A DNA stretch of 64,000 nt from Tetrastigma voinierianum (GCA_016808115.1 JAEQBH010005081.1:372001-436000), one strand, 5' to 3'. Shown: positions 35,434-48,185, counted from the first letter of the stretch. Numbers and translations are program-made. The notes: generated by a model not told the origin, from the sequence alone.

Positions 35434-36634
35434 TGATGTGTAAAATATCGCCTGTAATGCGCAGGGTACGCAGCGTCGTAGTAATATAGTGTACGATAGT
35501 GCGGATATCGAATTCACGGGGGCAGTGGAGTTGAATACTGAGATGTTGCTTTTTTATATAATATCACGAATAATTGTATTGTAAGAAAGATCTAGTGTGT
35601 GAATTTCAATTAAGCTATTGATTCTAATGGATGCGAGTATTGAAGACTAGGGTTATGTCTCCCAGGTACCTTGATGGATTATTTCTTAAAGATGTTATTA
35701 TTCGATATTTATAATTTGTTGATGGCGAGGTGATCTTACTTCCACGAGATATCCTCTCTCGAGAGTATATCAGCCTATCTCGTGAATAGGAGTGAGTATA
35801 TCTCTATCCCAACTCGGTATTAGAAACGCTTAAATGTTACTGCCCCCGAATGCCACCTTCGGGATGGAATATCTACATTTGCGAATCAGGCGAAAGGTAC
35901 GCTCTACTCGAATCACTGGATAACCTCATCTCTCGAATCTCAGTTTCCCGGTATGATTATGCTAATGTTGGCGAGACATCACCATATAATTGAATTATAG
36001 ATATAAAAGCGGATGCAAAGCATTTATAAACAAATGAATAACATAAATTAACGATCTTTAATCCATGATCATGTGACGGGGTTCCATGACACCTAGATAT
36101 AAATCTAGAACATCTTGATTAATGAAATACTAATATGTAATCATATAAAACATCGGGTTCTATTAGCTTGAAGAAACAATACAAATCACGGGCTCTTTCC
36201 AAATCGGTATCATTCTTTGCTTTCGATTTAGTGCCACTGATCGAATGCGTTTCGATGCCTGAATTACGAACGCGGTGCTTTGTGATGGAGGCGGATCTGC
36301 GGCGGCGTCGCGGCGTTGCAACCTCGCGACGTTGAGCGTGCGACTTTGGCGACGTCAGCGGCGTTCGCGCTGTGGACACATTGGTTGACCCGGCGTCGCG
36401 GCGTTGGGGCGTCGCGCGCGGCGTTAACGTCAGCGGCGGCTCGGCCACTTTCATGCATTGCTCCCGCATGCTCGATTTGCTTCCAAAGTTTGCTCTTCAC
36501 TTAAGCGCTACTGCGTTCACGAATTTGCCATACTCGAAATGTCGAGCTATAAAAATGCACATTTAAACGCCAAAATAACGCTAAACCTAGGGCATCTGGC
36601 GCGGGTATACTCACGAGTGTTTAGGCGCCATCCA
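35434..36634 (-). mobile_element. Athila-like element, middle (shared) LTR
   Basis: Matches 42907-44096 throughout, for example GATCATGTGACG, ATGATTATGCTAATGTTGGCGA and CACGAGTGTTTAGGCG. The inner low edge is TGATGTGTAAAATAT. The high edge CCATCCA is followed by CCCCTAAACTTAAC, which on the minus strand is a polypurine tract next to TGGATGG. A cluster of GCGTC..GGCGTT words lies at about 36298-36450. Confidence 0.75.
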
Positions 36635-38260
36635 CCCCTAAACTTAACTTCTTGCTTGTCCTCAAGCAAGAATGGACTCCAAACAGGACACACACCCGAC
36701 ATACTGAAGTCTAACACGAAGATAGTGATGCACATGTTGCTAAGTAGGGGATCAAATTGGACCGACTCACACTGCTACTGCTTTGCTCGAAGTTCACAGG
36801 ATGCATACAGGTGTTTGACTTTCGGAAAAACTCGGTTGGAATAGGTAAAAGTGACTAGTGCCTCAAATTCCATGATCTTCAATAACTCCCAAAGGTCCCT
36901 ATGTGCGTCGAATGGACCGGCCTCTAGTGTATGCCTAGGTTCGAACACCCCCGAGCTTGAGCTAAACTACGCCTATTTGGAAGAAGCTAACTGAAAGGAT
37001 AAGAACACACCACTTATTCATACCAAAATATCTAAATATTTCTAAATACCTAAAAATGAGGAAGACCTAGTGCGAAGTTTTAGATGAGTCTTCTGTAGCG
37101 GGATCGTGGTGACTCCTTTGGAGTTAGTTAAGAAGGAGCACCAGGGCATTAAATTCCTTGAACTTAAGCCACGAGCTTATTTCCAGTGAAACTCAAGGCC
37201 ACCAGGTTGTGGGAATGATCCATCTTACGTCCCATGTAGGCGGCGTTGAGTCAATGACTCGGCCCGGTTGGCTTAGAGCATTAGGCACGAAAGGCCTCGG
37301 TTTGTGCGGGATGGAGTTGGATGACCCACTTATTCTAATTCACCACACCATTTTTTTTTTTTTTTTTTTATAGTTGGGGCTCAATGGCAATCCTCTTTTG
37401 ATTGGGTGTCCCATCACTTAGGTGGTTAGCATCCCCCAAGGGTTGTTGAACTTAAGTAGTTGGTCTCGGCACTTATGCATACCCTGAAGGTCATTAGTGT
37501 GTGAAGTGTGATAGGGTCATTGAGAAATAGTTTCTTAACTACGGAATTGGTTTACCTAAAGCCTTCCGCTATTGACCTAATTACCGAGCATCAAGCATCA
37601 TCATATGCATCCGTTCTTTCCATGTCAATAGTAATTCGGTCCAAAAAGTGATCTTCGGAAGCTCAACATGGCACACATACACAACAACCTACACATGAAA
37701 CTACTACGTATAAAGAATGACGACACACACGTGAAGCAAAACTAACACGACTCATCGAATTAAAGTGAAAACAAAGCTGACTAAACGGAAACCTGACTAA
37801 CGTGCTTGAGCGAAACAAAAGAACTACACAAATACGAAAATCAAAGCAAAACTAAACATATCTGGCAAAAAGCGATCGACCCCCACCCCCGAACAAAATA
37901 GCCGGTGTCCTGCGCTGCTTGATAACGAGCGATGAGGTGAAGAACTCCCACTGGTGATCGGCTGCGGTCGTGGTGGTGGTGGTGCGGTGGAAGCGAGCGT
38001 GCAATTTGGGCTGCGAGGGCTGCTTTGGCTGGCGAAGAATGGTGGCACGGATTGGCGACCACGGTCACCTTGCTCCGGCCGCAGTGCCCTCCACTTATCT
38101 GTGTGAGGAAGGGACTCGGTGCTCTGGTCTCGATCGAGAATGCATCGAAAAACTCGATGGTGGAAACCGCGGGTCCTCGGTCGGGGAGGGCCCGGAGCGA
38201 GCTGATCGAAATTTCTTGTAGTGGTGGTGGAAGTGCTGGGTGGGACGGGTGGCTAATGTC
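36635..38260 (-). mobile_element. Athila-like element, 3' non-coding region with polypurine tract
   Basis: The polypurine tract is at 36635-36650 (minus strand AAGTTTAGGGG). Beside it CTTGCTTGTCCTCAAGCAAG (36652-36671) is an almost perfect palindrome, found at the same place in many plant gypsy elements. A T run of 19 lies near 37351-37369. No supported gene. GC rises from about 37860, leading into ORF3. Confidence 0.6.
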
Positions 38261-38269
38261 ACCACGGGG

Positions 38270-39120
38270 ATCGCTAGGAGTCCATAGCGAGGCGATGTCG
38301 TGAAGCTCGTCCTCGTCGAGGGCTCATGGCCAGAATCGTAGGCCCCCTCCCGGTCATTGGCACGCCCGGTTTGTCTCGGCAGTGTGTAGTGGGGTGTAAC
38401 CACGCCTCATTGTCATCGAGAACTTGACTTGTTTCATAAGCAAAGATGAAGGTGCCCAAATTCATCTTAGCGTCCCGGTTATGGAGGATAGCATCCTCGA
38501 TAGCACACTTGACATCAGGTATATCACGGATGATGGCATAGTTGAGTAGGGCATGCTTGATTTGTCACTTCACACCACGTTCGTGGTTGAATAAGGCGGC
38601 GTGATGAAGTGATGCGGAACGCTGGGATAGGCCAAGTGCTTGGCCTTGAAGTGGGCTTGCGGCCACCATTTATTGAGTTTCCGCTTCACCGACCATTGAA
38701 GTCGACACCAGAATGATCTCGGGGTAGTCGGGGTCTTTCGTAGAAGCGAATCAAGCGACTCAGGGACATGATCTAGACTATAATAGCTATTGATCGACTC
38801 CGCACTGAAGTCGACCAATACTCCTCTCACTCTAACTTTCTTGACGACATGAGAGGCGAGATTGGCGTAGAATTCTCGTACCACACTCATCGCAGCTAGA
38901 TGAGGTGGTTGGCAAAGTGCTCGCCATCCCTTAGCCGCAATCGTCTTGCGGAAAAAATCATCAGGGTGGTGGAAACCCTTTTCCTTAATGAACGAACGGT
39001 TCTTACAAATGGTGCCGAACAGATGAGCATACGTTCACCGAGCCAGTGTGACATCGTAATTTGGGATTGAGTCTGCAGCGGGCTTCCCGCAGCGGTAAGC
39101 AACTTACGCTTTTCCTAGAC
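38270..39120 (-). pseudogene. Athila-like element, ORF3 (putative plant transposon protein)
   Basis: Minus-strand blocks join across frameshifts in this order: GFHHPDDFFRKTIAAKGW (about 38960-38905), MSVVREFYANLASHVVKK, then VRVRGVLVDFSAESINSYY (38890 down), HFKAKHLAYPSVPHHFI (about 38600), and DDNEAWLHP with RDKPGVP (38420 down). This is the conserved domain often called putative plant transposon protein, which occupies the env position in Athila/Tat elements. Its function is unknown to me. It lies after the protease with no RT or integrase between. Confidence 0.75.
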
Positions 39121-39589
39121 ATAGAGTAGCGACCTGAAACTCTTAGAAGGTCAATGAACTCGAAAGGTACTAAAAGTTGGTACTCCTAGGTTGGCTAGGC
39201 AATATGTAGAACACTGAGAGCCTTATACGCACTGGCGAAGGAGCGGTGACGGCCCGAACTGCCGACGAAGGGCGTGGGACACACTCAACCACCCTAGACC
39301 AGACCTAAACTAGACCCAAGGAAGATGACTAGACCGAAGGAGGGACACCTACGTGTAGTGCGGAGAAGGTAAGCCCAGGACAGTGGCTGGGAGTGGGGGA
39401 TGGTGGAGAATGTGCGTGTGTGGTGGTGGCAGGCTGGTGTCCAGGAGATGATGTCGGAATGCAAACACCGATCTCTGACCGGTGTGGAAGGTGAATCCGG
39501 AAAGGGTCGGAGTGGCTTGATGGGCAGGGAGGCTAGGGTTCAGGCAAAACCGGGGTAGGGTAAGCATAACAAATGAAGGGGATTTGGGC
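39121..39589 (-). other. Upstream part of ORF3, unresolved
   Basis: Fairly GC-rich, with a proline/histidine-rich frame on the minus strand (39567-39349). It may be the low-complexity N-terminal part of ORF3, but no motif supports it. Confidence 0.3.
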
Positions 39590-39594
39590 CTTAA

Positions 39595-39960
39595 GCGAGC
39601 GGCGTCGCGGCGGTCAGACGCGTCAGCGGCGTTAGGTGCGCTCGCGGCGATTCCGGAACAGCGTCAGCGGCGTTCGGTGAGATAATTGCCAGCGTCAGCG
39701 GCGTTGAAGCGCGTCAGCGACGTTCAGTTGCTAAAACCAGCGTCAGCGGCGTTCCAGCACTCACGTCGCGGCGTTCGGAACCGAAATCGGCGTCGCTGGC
39801 GTTTGATATCAGCGTCGTGGCGTTCGGAGGATAATGCATAATCAGCATTAGCGGCGTTGGATATCGCGTCGTGGCGTTCGGAAGGATAGTTAAAATCGGC
39901 CGTCATGACGTTGGGCGATGTCCAGAAGAGCCAGCGTAGCGGCGTTCTGAAGGAGGTGAA
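39595..39960. repeat. GCGTC..GGCGTT repeat cluster, internal copy
   Basis: More than a dozen words of the type GCGTCAGCGGCGTT or GCGTCGTGGCGTT. Starts include 39661, 39692, 39711, 39740, 39763, 39790 and 39812, spaced 19-31 bases apart. The core CGTCGCGGCG is an 8-of-10 palindrome. The same words occur in both LTRs of this element. Confidence 0.8.
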
Positions 39961-40449
39961 ACTATTCATTCATGACCATGGTGCAGGGCGAAAACTCTCC
40001 TCATAAATGTGACTCTCACGGACTTTTGTAGGTCTCTGCATAAAGCGATCTCTCGGTCTGCGTTCGCGAGTCACGAGTTAACAAAAATTACCATTGCGGT
40101 ACAAAAATCATCGACCCGAGCATAGCGAAAGCAAATAGCCAAAAATTTAAATCATAAGCGAGAAAAATTTACCCAAGAAGAACTTGGGTTACCTCGAAGA
40201 AGCTATGTTTAATGTAGTTAGCTCGGCGAATACTGAATCTCAATGTGCTATATATCACTTAGAAGGAAGCGGAAGTAACTATCCCCCATAATGCTCACAC
40301 CCCATTAACCGAGAGGATGAAATATTAACTACATTCATGCCCTTACCCTTCTGGGTAATGTTTACGTGCGGAGTCATAGGCTTATCCACTGAGTTTTTCG
40401 CATCTCCTTGCAACATCTACGTGCCAGTGAGGTTAGAGATATCTTCATT
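39961..40449 (-). other. Athila-like element, non-coding stretch where RT should be
   Basis: In a complete element RT, RNase H and integrase would follow the protease here (about 3 kb). Instead there are about 0.5 kb of sequence with stops in all frames, leading into the repeat cluster. Confidence 0.55.
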
Positions 40450-41000
40450 TTAGGTCATTATCACAGATGCTTCATAGGTTGGAATACATGGAAAGTGATC
40501 TCGTCTCATGGACTCTCAATTTGAGCTCACCTTCTTGCACATTGATTTAGACTTTTCGTGGCAGGGAAAGGGTCTACCAAGTATGATGGGAGCGAGTCGT
40601 CTTCCTCGTACCTCAGAGTAGCGAAATCTCTGGCTGGAACAAATTTGCAACTTTTACTTTGAACATTTTTCGATTATACGAGATGTTGGTATGGCTTACA
40701 ATACCACAGGAATTTGCAAAAAGTGATTATGTCCGTTGGTTCCCCAACTTTAGCCTTTTAAGCATCGAAAGGCATCAAGTTGATCTTTGGCTCCCAATCT
40801 GGGGCTTTCGGATACAGATTCCACACATAGAAACGGTATAGCAGCTTTTCGGATCTTGAAGTTTTGGGGAAGCTTCTTTTGCGGGATGTGTGCATTCTCG
40901 ATTAAGGCGATGGTCCCATATTCCTCCAGCTTCTTCTTACTCGCCAAGATCTTTTCATGAATTTCACGTAACTAGGCATGTTTCCGGTGCCCTCAAAAAG
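40450..41000 (-). pseudogene. Athila-like element, protease region
   Basis: On the minus strand, ASKKKLEEYGTIALIE and PQKKLPQNFK (40947-40840) match the stretch ahead of the Athila aspartic protease. IILGRPF followed by a damaged tail (about 40580-40520) is the conserved end of the protease. The protease normally frees gag and pol products. The catalytic triad was not seen intact. Confidence 0.65.
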
Positions 41001-42906
41001 GAGTATATTAATATGTAGCTTCTTGAATCAGCCAAACTTTGCTGTGCTTCTCAACACCTTTCTTCAACCTGCGAATACGGGATTGGTATGACGAGGTTCA
41101 TCTGTTTTTGTCACATTTGCTCAGTTTCTTCCACAACTTTTTCTTATCCTTGGGTACAACTCTCATAACTCGAGGTTGCTCATTTTGCATCGTTTAGCCA
41201 GATACTTGAGTCTTGCTCCTTAATTTTCAGTTCTCTTACCACTAGCTTCGACTCTGGGATTTCCAATTCTTTTCCACTCCTTTGAGTGATAGCCTTGCAG
41301 TACTCTTTCCCTTCTCCTTTAGGGTTCACCTCTGAATTGCTTGGTAGCGAACCGCAATTTGCCTTTACGTCCGATAGATTGGCCGTTTGACCATCTGTCA
41401 TACCAATTTCTCCAAGCTGTCTTTGCTTGATTGTTCAATTGGAGTTTTCTTTGCTCGTCGCCTTGGTCTCATTCATGGGCGGTGTGTGAGTGAACATCTG
41501 TGCGAGGCTTGTTCTAGTCGCCTTTCTCGGGAGGTGGTTCGCTCGCTCAGGTGATGGCATGTTGTTACGATTGTTCCTCCGTCCATACCCTTATTGTTCG
41601 ATTGATACGATTCGATTGTTCACATACCCTTGACCTTGATTTTGATTAGATAATTGTTTCCCTCTTGTCCTTGTTCTTTGTGTACGACTCACGATTGAAC
41701 GCCCGACCGTCGCTGAGCCTGCTCTCTTTGTTTAGTTTCTTGGCCCGGCATTCTGTCTTTATTGTCTTTACGTCTCACGAATTCACACAACTCCCATCAG
41801 GTTAGTGCAGTATGGCGTCGCGATTACCTTCTTGTCTATTTAAGCTGTTTGGTCGGGTGTGCCCGCAGATTAACGATTCGAGGACCTCGTGTCAGGTACC
41901 ACCGCAGCTTTTCTTGGTGTAACCTTCTCTCTAGGCCAGTTTGTATTGGTTTGCAACATCTTCTGGATTTCATAAGCAGTGTGGTTTTCATCGAGGGGAT
42001 CCTCCGGCCGGCGTCAATCAGCGTTCTAGTCGCATTCCTCGAACCATTATAAAAGGTGTGAACGCATCCATCACGGTCGAGTTGGTGGTGTGGGCATTTT
42101 CTCAACAGTTCGTGGAATCTATCACATGCCAGTTCTCCCCGCTTCGTGTCAAACGTGTTGATCTCTTTTGCACAAGTTGCGCAGTGCCGAAGGTGGGAAA
42201 AACAGTAAATTTCCTGCACTAAATCGTTCAGTAATGGAATGCGGTGGTGACTTGTTGTGATGCTTGGCTCTATCACCCCAGGGAGAGTGGGAATAATCTC
42301 AGCTTTGATTGCTTCTTACGATAACCCCATTATGTGATCGTATCACAAACTTCAAGGAAGTTGGTCAAATGCATATTCGGGTTCTCATGGGGGTAGTCCA
42401 TGAAGCAGAGATATTCTCTGACTTATACGTAATATTCACGACTTAGGGTTCAGTTGTTTGCTGAATGGGTGAAGTCGTGCGATAGCTATACGGAGCATTT
42501 GTGGCGGTCTAGATTCCTCTAGTAACATGATTGGGTCATCTGGTGTATAAATGGCACGGGTCTTTGTGAGTACTTCCATTATTCCCATTCGGCCTCTACG
42601 TATTTCGTTACTCAATGTAAGATTACGCTCTTCGGTGTTTTCCATGGTATAAATTTCTAATATATTCGGTTCTACACATTCCCGCCGGCGTATCGTGTAG
42701 GATTCTTTACGGCTCGAGTCGAACGGATGATAGTCAACGGTCGTTGTTGCGTAACTACTTGAAATCTAAAGGCAATCACACGAATTAACAATACCAAATT
42801 ACGGCGCCTTAAACAAATAAAAACAAAAAATTTGAGTATCTAATTGCTTAATTCACTATATCAATCTAAACCTGTCCTGACAGCGGCGTAAAGCAGCGAG
42901 GCAGCG
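41001..42906 (-). pseudogene. Athila-like element, gag and primer-site region
   Basis: The clearest block is RFHELLRKCPHHQL and TFYNGSRNATRTLIDAG (42200-42020), the signature of Athila/Tat gag. Nearer the protease, LPSNSEVNP and CKAITQRSGKELE (41350-41240) is the known gag-protease linker. Gag forms the particle in the cytoplasm. The primer site next to the LTR (minus strand from 42906) is too altered to name, though it keeps a GCCGC core. Frameshifts are frequent. Confidence 0.75.
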
Positions 42907-44096
42907 TGATGTGTAAAATATCGCGCCTATCGTGAGCAAGTGCAGCGTCGCCCCCAGTAATATAGTGTACCAATAGATGCGGATATCTATTCACGGGGGA
43001 CGGGTGAGTTGAATCACAAAGATGTTGCTTTTGGAAGATAATATCGACCATTGTATTGTAGAAAAGAGATCTAGTGTGTAATTTCAATTAAGCTATTGAT
43101 TAATGAATTCTTGGTATTGAAGACTAGGTTATGTCTCCCCTGTCACCTTGATAGTTATTTCTTAAAGATGTTATTATTGATGTATTTATAATTTGTTGAT
43201 GGCGAGGTGATCTTGCTACGAGATATCCTCTTTCTCACGAGGGGTATATCTACTTTATCTCGTAGAATAGGGTGAGTATATCTCTATCCCGGCTTCAGTA
43301 TTCAGCGCTTAAATGTTCTACTACTAAAAATGCCACCTTCGGGATCGAATATCTGTTTCTTGAATCAGCGAAGAATTTGCTCTACTCGAGATCCTTTGGA
43401 TAACCTCATCTCTGAATCTCGGATTTCCGGTATGATTATGCTAATGTTGGCGATCATCACCATATAATTGAATTATAGATATCTTGATTACAAACAATTT
43501 TTATAAAAATAGATAACATAAATTACGTCTTTAATCCATGATCATGTGACGAGTTCCTTGGCAGCGCAGATATAAATCCTAGAACTTATCTTGACTAATG
43601 AAATACTAATATGTAATATATAAAACATCAGTTCTATTGTCAAAAACGAAGAAACAATACAAATCACGGGCTCTTCTTCGGATCGATACATTCGCGGCTC
43701 ACGTTTTGCAGTGCCTGGTAAGTGATACGTTTCCGATGCCCGAATTCGAACGCGGTGCTTTGTGATGGAGGCGGTCACCGGCGGCGTCGGCGGCGTTGCA
43801 GCGTCGTGGCGATTGAGGCGTCCGCAGCGTTGAGACCAGCGTTATTGCTTGTGGACTTTTACATTGGTTGACCGCGTCACGGCGTTGGAGCGTCAGCGGC
43901 AGCTCGACCACTTTCATGCATTGCTTTCCGCGCTCGATTGCTTCCAGTTTGCTCTTTTCACTTCCCTTTTCTTTGCATTCCTGAATTTGCCATACTTTCG
44001 GTATCGAGCTATAAAAATACATATTTAAACACAAAATAGCAGCTAGAAAACCTAGGGCGAGACGGTATACTCACGAGTGTTTAGGCGCTCGTCAGC
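42907..44096 (-). mobile_element. Athila-like element, 5' LTR
   Basis: Pairs with 35434-36634. It ends at GAGTGTTTAGGCG, beyond which similarity stops. It has a GCGTC..GGCGTT cluster at about 43772-43905, in the same place as in the middle LTR. Length is about 1.19 kb. Confidence 0.75.
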
Positions 44097-44746
44097 TGCG
44101 CTCATATGAATTCGCCCGACTTTTTCCAGTCATGTCAACTCTCTAACTTCCCCGTTTGTTTTGGTGCATCTTTTTGCATGCTCTCTCTTGTGGTGTCTTT
44201 CTTGACCACATTCACACTGTAAACTCTCTTCCTTATCTTATAAGCTTTTTACTTTTCATCTTTTATCAAGGTTTTTGGAATAGTGCAATGTTTTGCCTTT
44301 TTAGGCTTTCTACCACCCTTAACGAACTTTGGGTGATAACTCCTGCAATTGACATTATGGTACTAGATGTTGAACACCTAAGGACTTAATTGTTCTAGGA
44401 GGGAAGGCTACAAGATATTATTCCACCTTGACAACTTTTCTTTTTCCACTGACTCCTTTTCCTCATTCTTTTCATCTTTCCTCATTTCAATTGATTTTTC
44501 TGTCTCAACCCTTCTTATCCTTCTTTGAACTTTGAAATAATATTCCCCCAAACTTGTCCTCTTCCATCATTTATGTATTTGTCATGCAATCTTGGCAAAT
44601 AAGGGTTCTTTACTGTAGGATCGTGTTCTAGGGAGGATTTAGGTTTTTCATTTCTTTGGATAATATTGAAGTGGTGATAGCTCGAAATAAGGAACTAATG
44701 TGTATGCTTATGCATATTAATAGGGTAGGCTTTGAAAAGCTCAATC
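44097..44746. other. Non-coding stretch between elements
   Basis: AT-rich and pyrimidine-rich, with no coding signal. TTCCCCCAAACTTG near 44545 looks like the polypurine-tract region of a gypsy element on the minus strand, so this may be the remains of another 3' end. The last five bases, CAATC (44742-44746), would be the target duplication of element G. Confidence 0.4.
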
Positions 44747-45127
44747 TGTGACACCCCAAATCCGGGGTGTCCATTGACTACCCGTCAACCCGCGGAATAC
44801 ACTTGTGAATGTCGGGTGACCCGACCTCTCTCACGAAAATCGGTAGTCTCGCTTTGTATGGGGCTCGCAGGTATCACCTGTCCCGACATCGATCATTGAT
44901 GCATATATGAATAAAAGCGACCTCTTGGGCCCGCAAACCCAATACTCATCAATATACCAACTATCTACCATAGTTAAAAGAAGTTAATAAATTACTCTTA
45001 TATAGCTTTATCAACTATAAGATTATCGTAATAATCCATAATATATTGTTTCTTCATGGCCTCTATGATGAGCGAGTCTCGCCACGCTCCACAGTACGTA
45101 AATAGTATCCTCGGCCAGTGAGCTAAT
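44747..45127 (-). mobile_element. Element G, 3' LTR, part 1 of 3 (outer end)
   Basis: Starts TGTGACACCCCAAATCCGGG and is homologous to 63463-63830, with shared blocks ATACTCATCAATATACC, GTTAATAAATTACTCTTAT and GTACGTAAATAGTATCCT. The match is broken at 45127 by element F and resumes at 54073. Confidence 0.8.
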
Positions 45128-46632
45128 CGCGTTAGTGCCCAAAGTGTATTTTGAATACATTTAAGATAGGTTTGAGTGCTTTTTGGCGTTGATCATATGG
45201 TGAGCGATTGACATGTGCGGGTCCGGCTTAGTCTTATTGATTTGGTTCCAGTTGTTTGGTAGTTTACGGGTATTGGGAACACGTAAACAAGCTTAGCGTC
45301 GCATTGAGTCTTCCAGATCTGAGGAATTCTCGGTGATTTCATCACCCCAAAATGAAGAAATGTCAAGTGGAAGTGATGAATTAGAAGTTGAACTGGATGC
45401 AGAGGCAATGCGGGAAGCGACGGAGGTAAACATGAATTTACGCTATACATTAGAAAATTTATAAAATGAAAATTCGCAACCATAGCGAAAATTCACTGAC
45501 TCGGCGGTGCATTCATGTCGCACATTTTTCATAAGCTAGCGAAATTTATTTATCATGTGAAAGATTACTATGCACATAGCGAAAATTTGAATTTAATATG
45601 CCTTGTATTTTTCGCTATAATAGCGAGAATTCAACATCATGAAAATCATTCACCGTGTTTTTGATTCCCAAGCGACCTCGTTTTGTATAATTCCCCATTT
45701 GTCCCTATTATAATCATGTATTTTAGGTATTTTTGGTATTTCACACAGGAATTGGGTTGGCTATATAAACGACTTATAACTTTAGTAACCTAACTTTTAT
45801 TTTTATCAAGCTTTCGCGGCTTTTGGTTTTAGGTTACATTTTGCTCTCTTCTCTCTCTTCTTTCTCTCATTTTCTTGGCTTCCAAACACACCCCTTGAGG
45901 ATGACAACTCAAGGGATGCTTGGCTAAGCCTCAAAGCCTTGAAGAGGAGGGTTACTAGCTTGGTTATTGGTGGTTTGGTAGTGTCCTCATGCTTTAAATG
46001 AAACAGGTACTGCATTTATGGCTCCAAACTTTTCAAACTAGGGTTTAATGCTATTTAATGTCTTTCCTTTGGTCAATACTTGTCATGCTTTGGGGTTCAG
46101 TGCACTCTTAATGGTAGATGCACTGACATTCTTTAGATGTCATTTTCACGAGGCCATTGAAATGAGGGTTAAATGCTAGGTTTTCAAAGCCCGATTGGAA
46201 CATTGAATGCTTTCATTATATGATTGGACTCAAATAGGAGTGTTTTTGAGGTTAGGTTTATAGCTAATAAAGATCCGGTTTTGGCCTTGACTACCATGTC
46301 ATTTGCCTAATCTTGAGAAATAACCCGAGAGACATCTTAATAACCCAATTTTATCGGCCCCAGTGACGAGCCTTCAAGGCTACCATTTCACACTTTAATT
46401 TAAACTGCTTCAGTTACCTAGTAAACAACCAATCTCCCTGTTTTTACCCAAATCCAAAATCGATAAGCCTCACCATTTTGAATCATGATACAAAAATCAT
46501 TTGTGGAATGAAAACCCATCCCGTGTTGACCACTGAACCCGCTATACTACTTGAGTAGCTTGACTACGGCGGTAGGAGAAATTTCAGGATACAAATTTTG
46601 TTGATTAGGATCACCCTAACGTGTGAATCCGA
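45128..46632 (+). mobile_element. Element F, 5' LTR
   Basis: Pairs with 52600-54072 (for example CTTGGCTTCCAAACACACCCCTT and GGTTTAATGCTGTTTAATG-type blocks). It starts at a damaged TGATTAGTGCC and ends before the primer site. The TGATTAGTGCC start and the primer site place F in the same broad group as E. F sits inside the LTR of G. Confidence 0.8.
45470..45640. repeat. AGCGAAAATTCGC / TCGCTAT palindromes in F 5' LTR
   Basis: Words such as ATAGCGAAAATT, TAGCGAAATTT and the 15-base palindrome TCGCTATAATAGCGA (45612-45626). The same cluster is in the 3' LTR at 52930-53120. Confidence 0.7.
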
Positions 46633-46633
46633 T

Positions 46634-46651
46634 AAGGCGCCGTTGCGGGGA
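46634..46651 (+). promoter_or_regulatory. Element F primer binding site
   Basis: AAGGCGCCGTTGCGGGGA differs little from TGGCGCCGTTGCCGGGGA, the usual primer site of Tat/Athila elements. It gives plus orientation. Confidence 0.8.
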
Positions 46652-46839
46652 TGGTGTAAGCTACGGATGATGAGTTGATATGTGCTTGTAATCTATTAAG
46701 AAGTGTTGGTGACCTTTGGCTCCTTTTGAATTTCGTTTTGTTTAAACTCTGAGTTTTTTACTAAGCGACCAACTATTTAGTTTCATTTTTATTTTACGAT
46801 CGATTTTTGTTTTAGCTAACGATCCTTTTTAGCAAGTTT

Positions 46840-48185
46840 CTTTGTTGTTCTTTGTTTTATCTCATTTTATTATTCTGAGGTGTTTATGCGGCTTTGGGAC
46901 GAGAGGGATGCTCCGGAGTAGATTGCAAGAGTGTTTGCACCGAGTTGAGCAAAGTTTTGTGAAATCCGTGTGCCACGGTGAACAAATGGACCCTCCACCT
47001 GGAGAACAACAAAGTCAACAAGCAACCCCTATGAATCCAACAGCATACAGGTCAATGAGGGACCACACACACCCTCCTAGAGTTAGTGCTCCTTCCTGCA
47101 TCATACCTCCTGCCGAAGATGTAGCAGTGAGACCCTCCCTAGTGCCTCTGCTTCCCACATTTCATGGTATGGAGAATGAAAATCGCCACACCCGCGCAAG
47201 GGATTTTGAGGAAGTGTGCAAAACCTTTAAGGAGGGTACAGTGCTTTATGGATTTGTTGAAGTTGAAGAGCATTTCCATTGACCCTGAAAACCAAGCGAG
47301 ATATGGCTTAATTGCGAGACGAGAACCATGCGAGAAGTGGCGGAAATTTGCGGGGCGAGAATTTTTAAAAAATTCTTGGCTCTCCTGAGACCAACTGCAC
47401 CAATTTGAAGAGACAAATCTGCACTTTTGTTGCCTCGACAACGAGAGGTTCTGCTCCGATCTTTGGGAAAGGTTCATGGAGACCATCGGTGCTGTCCACG
47501 TCATGGTTTTAGACGCGGATCTTGTTAACCACTTCTATGGTGGCATGTCCCGACCATGGCTGCTTTTGGAAACAATGTGGAGGACTTCTTGAGCAAGCAT
47601 CCGGATGAAGCCATGGATTTTTTAAACTGTAATGGCGAAACCTCTAGGCATGGGATGAACGAATCAAAGGGGTGGAGAAAATGAGGCCTTGACCCACGAA
47701 AGGAGGAATTTTGCACTTTACGAACATGGAGATGAAAGCAAAAATATCAGCCTTGGCTAGGAAAGTGGAAGAGTTGGAAGGAAGGCTCCATGAAGTGCGA
47801 CCGTGGTGAAAATTAACGCGCAGGCATTGGTACATCAATTGTCGTGAAGCCCGCGTCACGTCGAGGAGAACCTTCGATTGCTCCCTCGATTGAGATTTGC
47901 GTATCAGAGCATGCCAATCCCAGTAGGCGATACTAAACCCGACGATGCTCCATGGTGTACATATAATTCCAATTGGAAGAATCAGCCCAATCTCTCACGG
48001 AAACATAATCTGCTCTTATGTGCCTCAGTTGCCAAGCAACCAGTTTGGTTCCTGCGTCACAAACCGACCGCATTAATACTCTTCTCGAGTGAACAAGCCA
48101 TCTTAAACTTGAGCAAGGTGGTGGCGGAGTTGTGGAAGAACAAGGGGATCAATGTACAATTGGCTCAAGGGTGATGCGTAAGAAA
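46840..48185 (+). pseudogene. Element F, gag
   Basis: The first frame (46842-47282) contains YRSMRDHTHPPRVSAPSCII and LPTFHGMENENRHTRARDF, the standard N-terminal gag blocks of Athila/Tat elements. After a frameshift come WERFMETIGA and VNHFYGGMS (about 47465-47560). Then a LARK-type spacer, a degraded zinc knuckle and SMPIPVGDTKPDDAPW (47910-47960) follow, and SEQAILNLSKVVAEL closes the region. The order is right for gag, which packages the RNA. At least six frame changes are needed, so no full protein can be made as written. Confidence 0.8.

Noticed and set aside
36119..36566. Alanine/arginine-rich frames on both strands
   Set aside because: They cover the GCGTC..GGCGTT repeat cluster in an LTR and have no independent support.
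35434..44096. Two independent Athila-like insertions
   Set aside because: The middle LTR has a polypurine tract on one side and gag on the other with no host DNA, so a shared LTR explains it better.
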